A program made the position numbers and the translations under genes. Positions 60,130 to 64,000 of a stretch of 64,000 nucleotides of DNA are shown here, piece after piece; within the stretch, counting starts at the first letter, position 1; each line of letters begins with the position of its first letter. The notes beneath the pieces are model-generated. The model was not told where the DNA came from. It did not search any database and saw only the letters and a list, made by a program, of their open reading frames with translations. The stretch is from Neoechinorhynchus agilis (lineage: Eukaryota; Acanthocephala), in the NCBI GenBank assembly GCA_051530055.1, contig CM121341.1, positions 11,594,001-11,658,000 of the forward strand. Reading direction: 5' to 3'.

Positions 60130-60910
60130 CTTTTTCCTCACCCAAATTCAAACTTCTCTAGAACCAATAGAGGAAAAACCTATTAGAAAGCACAGAAAAG
60201 ATACTGATTTTGTTGGTTTTTTGCATTCTCATTTTACCAATAAACTGTCATCGATAAGCTTCGTTAGAAATACTATCGAAACGTATTTATTTGATTCGCG
60301 TCCTCCATAAAATAATATCCAAATTTATACAAGAGAGGCATTACTATATAAAAGGAAACAGGAGGGAACAGACTAACCTACCCCAATGACCGATTTGGGC
60401 TATGAGTGACCTTAATCGAATTAAAAATACACGTATCATGAAGTTAGAAAGAGGCATAGGATTCTGTATAGCAGATGAGGACCACTACCATAGGATGTCT
60501 TTTGATGTCCTATCGGGTCCCGAGTTCCGATCAAATGATGAATGCCCCACTATGAAACGAGAAAAAAATGTTGAATCAATTCTTACTAACGCTGGAGAAA
60601 CGTGGAAGGATTGATTCTGAAATATACCAAAAACATCGATCCAGCAATGGAAAAATACCGAATATGTACTTAGTTTCCATTAAAAGCCCCAACAATTATT
60701 GCCTCACATTTTGCATATAATACCAGATCATCTAGAACATTGGCTCACATGTTACGAAATTCAATGCCGAAGGACAAGCACACCGTATAATCGAGTGTAG
60801 AGTTCCTGGGAGACCGAAGGCACACAGCAATACATAATATAAAATGATTTCTGCTGATGTCAAGTCTCTATTCACAAATCATCACTAAATTTTAGTTTGT
60901 CCCTTATACC
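60130..60910. other. Intergenic region
   Basis: No recognised gene. The 71-codon ORF 60402-60614 has no motif. Confidence 0.4.
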
Positions 60911-60914
60911 CGGC

Positions 60915-61260
60915 TTATTTTTTAAGGCATAAAGCCAAACCAATTACATCAGAGAAGTGATATAACCGCATAGTCTGTAATACACGGTTAAAAGTTTGTA
61001 CATTCCTCCGGATTCTCAGATACCTCCAGGAGGCGGGACCAATCAGCGAGTTTCCTCCTTCAGCGGCATTTCGTCCCCTTTGGTTGTGCGTCATTGGTGG
61101 TACCGGATTCGAAAGGACTATTTCAGTGATACCAAAGCGCTTCCTTGGTCGGATAACTTTTTCAACGGACCTCGTGACTGTCATCTCGTCATCGAGAACG
61201 TTTTGGATCCGAACTTTCCCATCAGAAATTCTGTACTTCATCTGATTTTTGTACGTCGTA
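60915..61260 (-). mobile_element. BEL/Pao-like retroelement fossil: pol C-terminus and LTR-like start
   Basis: Minus-strand coding from 61241 includes YRISDGKVRIQNVLDDEMTV and RSVEKVIRPRK. This resembles the DUF5641 tail of BEL/Pao polyproteins (DGxVR...RPVxKL). It is followed by PPMTHNQRGRN, a purine-rich tract and an LTR-like stretch shared with 37612-37855. A partial fossil copy. Confidence 0.55.
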
Positions 61261-61264
61261 TTTA

Positions 61265-61929
61265 GTTATTTATAACATTATCGGGGCATTTGTTCAGTGA
61301 ATTCAATTCACTTTTGGAGAATGCGTGTTTGGATTTATTCACGATGTAACTATGCTGTTCGAATGCTTGAGGTTTTAATTGTTCAAGTTTCTTCGTGTAG
61401 CTGATTGTTATATTTTGATTAGCAAGTGGGATTCGTAAATTGGCGTACTGATTAACTCTTATGATCGCAAATCCCCAGAATGACGCCAATTGTTTTTGCA
61501 TTTTTCAATACGGTTCCACATTTCGTTAGTCTCGAATATTATCATTTTCTTAGAAAAGAAATTTTGAAGTTGAGAATCTTTGAACCCTATGATTCCGGAT
61601 CTGATTATTGCACACTGGGGAGTACCACAAAAAAGAATTTGATCACTCTAAAAGTTTATACAAATGTTTTTGAGTAACCTTATCAAATGTGTGAATGGAT
61701 GTGAATATTTTATTCCACAATTACTCCTCTAACACCATTTTGGTTTTTGTGGAGATAATTTAATTTTTTTATCAAAGAGGAGTTTAAAGGGCTCAAATTA
61801 TTTGCGATGTACCAAATAAATATACAACACTACTCGTTTGCTGCCTGTATCTTTAATAAAGTTTTAGTTTGCCAGCGCGATCTGTAGAGCAAAAAGGGTG
61901 CGATAATCATTCAATTAATTTTCGCATTT
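61265..61929. other. Intergenic region
   Basis: AT-rich, with no repeat or gene recognised. It includes the 3' flank of the lysine-rich gene. Confidence 0.4.
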
Positions 61930-62553
61930 TTAAGCCACCATTCTCACGAACACTAAAATTCTCGCATATCGACATCCGTATTTATTTACAACTAAAATCT
62001 CTAACTCAATGGATTCTAAGTCAATAAGTTCCGTTCCCCGGTCCACTTTCGAATGGTCCGTATTGAGCTGTTGCAACATTCTCAATAAGACGGGCGATTG
62101 TGACAAGCCAATTAAATACCAAGTGTAATTTAACATGGCTTCACTTTTAATATAATTATTGTTCATCGTCATTGATGGCTGATTAAGCAGAATTTGTTTC
62201 TTTACAGTCTTAGATCTTTTGTTTGCCGGTCGGTTCCCGTTATTGGTGTTGATTTTTCTTTTTCTATTACCGGTCGTCATCTCGTCTTTAAGCTCTTCAT
62301 TGCCAAGATTTTTCGTTTCCTTTTTATCCAGATTTTTTCGTGATCGTCCAGAATGTAGTTTACCGAAAACACTGGAGACCACGATCTTCCCTAAATCGTC
62401 CTTAAACTTCATCGTAGCTGTTTTTTCCATTTTATCCGTTCCAGGAACGCTACGTAGTAATTCGGGATTACTGCAAATAGATGTTTGTAAATCAAAAGAC
62501 GATGTTGATATTTGCTTTACGTTGACTTTGTTTGGATCAGTTTTATCGTTCAT
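61930..62553 (-). CDS. Unrecognised lysine-rich, probably nuclear protein, 207 residues
   Basis: An intact single ORF. The middle is basic and of low complexity (SGRSRKNLDKKETKNLG, GNRKRKINTNNGNRPANKR, SKTVKKQILL), with two clusters that look like nuclear-localisation signals. The C-terminal 60 residues are folded-like and hydrophobic (LNYTWYLIGLSQSPVLLRML, LIDLESIELEILVV). CTCTTCAG lies 15 bases before the ATG, compatible with a splice acceptor. A decayed second copy lies just upstream (63020-63395), whose similarity extends over most of this ORF and supports it as a real gene. Function unknown. Confidence 0.6.
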   Translation of the reverse strand: MNDKTDPNKVNVKQISTSSFDLQTSICSNPELLRSVPGTDKMEKTATMKFKDDLGKIVVSSVFGKLHSGRSRKNLDKKETKNLGNEELKDEMTTGNRKRKINTNNGNRPANKRSKTVKKQILLNQPSMTMNNNYIKSEAMLNYTWYLIGLSQSPVLLRMLQQLNTDHSKVDRGTELIDLESIELEILVVNKYGCRYARILVFVRMVA

Positions 62554-63019
62554 GATCCTTTATAATATCTGAAGAGAGCTGGAATGTTTTATTTAGAAAC
62601 AGTTATTTGGACAATTGAGCTGCAGGATCAATTCGAATTTTGTTATAAAGTTATAAAGCGATGAAAGCGTTAACAAAGAATTTCGGTCTTGATAAGAGAG
62701 GATGTGATAACCGATACCTATAAATATTGTTCGACAATCAAATCGATGCGAGTTATCACGAATATTTTGTTGACTAATATTTGCTAAGCTACATTTCGCG
62801 GTCGAACCTAGAACATTTTGCCATTTAGTAAATGTGCCACTCAAACTAACATCTGCAACGATAATATCGGTTATTTATGTGGCTTGTTTAATAATGCCTT
62901 GATTGAAGCTCTTTCTTTGGACCGTTGATACTTTATCGGAACAAAATAGTATTTTATCGTTGTCTCTATTATTCAGATCTTCGAGTTTACACTTAGTTTT
63001 GTGTGAATTCCGAGTAACG

Positions 63020-63395
63020 AAGTGCAGCTCCCCGGTCCTCTTTCGGATGGATTTTGAGCTATTTCAACATTCTTTATAAGACGGGCGATTGTGACAAACC
63101 GATTAAATACCGTGGTTCATTGTCACCGATGCCGTATTAAATTGAATTTGCTCCTTTGCGGTTTTCGATTTTTTGTTTACCGGTTGTTTCCGTGATTATT
63201 ATTGATTTTTCGTTTCCTATTACCAGCAGTCACTTTGTCATTCTACTTTTCCTCAACAAGATTTTTCGTTTCCTTCTCTACGTCGTCCTTGGGCTTCATC
63301 GTAGCTGTCCTTTCCGTTTGATTGGTGGCAGGAATTCTTTTAATAACTCGGAATCATTGTAAATAAATGCTTATAAATCAAAAGGCGGTGGAGAC
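63020..63395 (-). pseudogene. Decayed tandem copy of the 61930-62553 gene
   Basis: The sequence aligns to 62020-62500 in the same orientation. Shared blocks include ATAAGACGGGCGATTGTGAC (63076 and 62086), AAGATTTTTCGTTTCCTT (63258 and 62310), CTTCATCGTAGCTGT and TAAATCAAAAG. Several indels break the frame, including loss of about 60 bases equivalent to the middle of the gene, and no long ORF survives. A tandem duplicate that lost function. Confidence 0.8.
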
Positions 63396-63399
63396 AGGC

Positions 63400-64000
63400 A
63401 GCAGCAAAAGTTTTCTTGTTGAAAAGGAGTTCATTGTAAAGGTGTTTGTAGGTGCCGTTCAAAAAGGAGTGGAATCAAAACAATGAAATCCAGAAAATAC
63501 GCTTAGAGCTAATAAATATGGTCTATTTTTCACAGAATCAGCGGGCGAATTGCTTTCAGTCGAATGATTTTGCGAATTGTTCACTATGACAACTTTTAAT
63601 CAATTTACTAAAAATCATCCTTAGTTTCAAAAGCTTTAAAGTAGCAGCGACGAATAGAATTTCCAAAATGAACGTCTTTTCGATGTTGGGTCTTGGTTAA
63701 AGCCGAGATGTAAAAAGAGTAATCCATCGGAATATAATGTCAAATGTCATTCGATCAGAAATATTCAAATGTATTGAAATTTTCAAATGACTTTAATTAT
63801 ATAGCTACACCAAATTCCGATCGGTATGTGGTTGAATGCCGAAAATCCACTAAAGATACCGTCCGTTAGCAAGAAAGCCTCGAATTGTAGAAGAAATTAT
63901 AAAACTGAATAACTCATCGCTGTTTCACTCGCGTATCAATAAGGCAAACTATTTGCGAATAAAATAAAAAAACAAATTGCTTGCAATTGAATGACTTGGT
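63400..64000. other. Terminal intergenic region
   Basis: AT-rich, with no gene or repeat recognised up to the window edge. Confidence 0.4.

Overview
This window looks like nuclear DNA of an AT-rich invertebrate animal. The protein-coding genes are animal genes: Na,K-ATPase beta subunit, C2orf69, GABARAP/Atg8, mitochondrial ribosomal protein L20 and a protein kinase A relative. They are interrupted by short GT-AG introns, the ones I could place being 49, 80, about 68, 89 and 1201 bp. There is a type II tRNA-Ser, and the retroelements are LINE, Penelope-like and BEL/Pao-like types. Several genes have a TTTCAG-type splice acceptor 0-15 bases before the ATG, as expected where mRNAs receive a spliced leader. 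That, with the compact introns, points towards a nematode-like animal, but I cannot fix the species.

Layout. 1-30692: one uninterrupted tandem satellite with a monomer of about 160-165 bp, roughly 187 copies, running off the left edge. It carries larger duplicated blocks and ends in a decayed monomer. 30865-33446: a small unrecognised gene directly at the array edge, then a zinc alcohol dehydrogenase of bacterial type. 34100-37855: a transposon-rich stretch with a LINE reverse transcriptase fragment, a LINE gag-like ORF and BEL/Pao-like fragments. 38034-39796: a C2orf69 homologue with an intronless Atg8/GABARAP gene in its first intron on the opposite strand. 39797-44208: a 4.4-kb gene-poor stretch. 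44209-46433: Na,K-ATPase beta. 46905-47500: the 3' end of a Penelope-like element. 48277-48357: tRNA-Ser(GCT). 48703-50709: an unrecognised two-exon gene and an intronless PKA-like probable pseudokinase, both on the minus strand. 50860-53525: foldback and transposon debris. 53648-58170: MRPL20 and a roughly 1,289-residue helical-repeat protein, convergent with about 67 bases between stop codons. 58698-61260: foldback, hammerhead-like and BEL/Pao-like pieces. 61930-63395: a lysine-rich gene and a decayed tandem copy of it.

No operon or single pathway links the genes. Two products act in mitochondria or are thought to (MRPL20, C2orf69), one in autophagy (Atg8) and one at the plasma membrane (Na,K-ATPase beta). 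The most unusual points are the bacterial-type alcohol dehydrogenase that has lost zinc ligands, the PKA-like gene that has lost its catalytic aspartate, the antisense nested C2orf69/Atg8 pair with splice acceptors overlapping on opposite strands, a complete hammerhead-ribozyme core at 60060-60122, and the higher-order duplication structure of the satellite.
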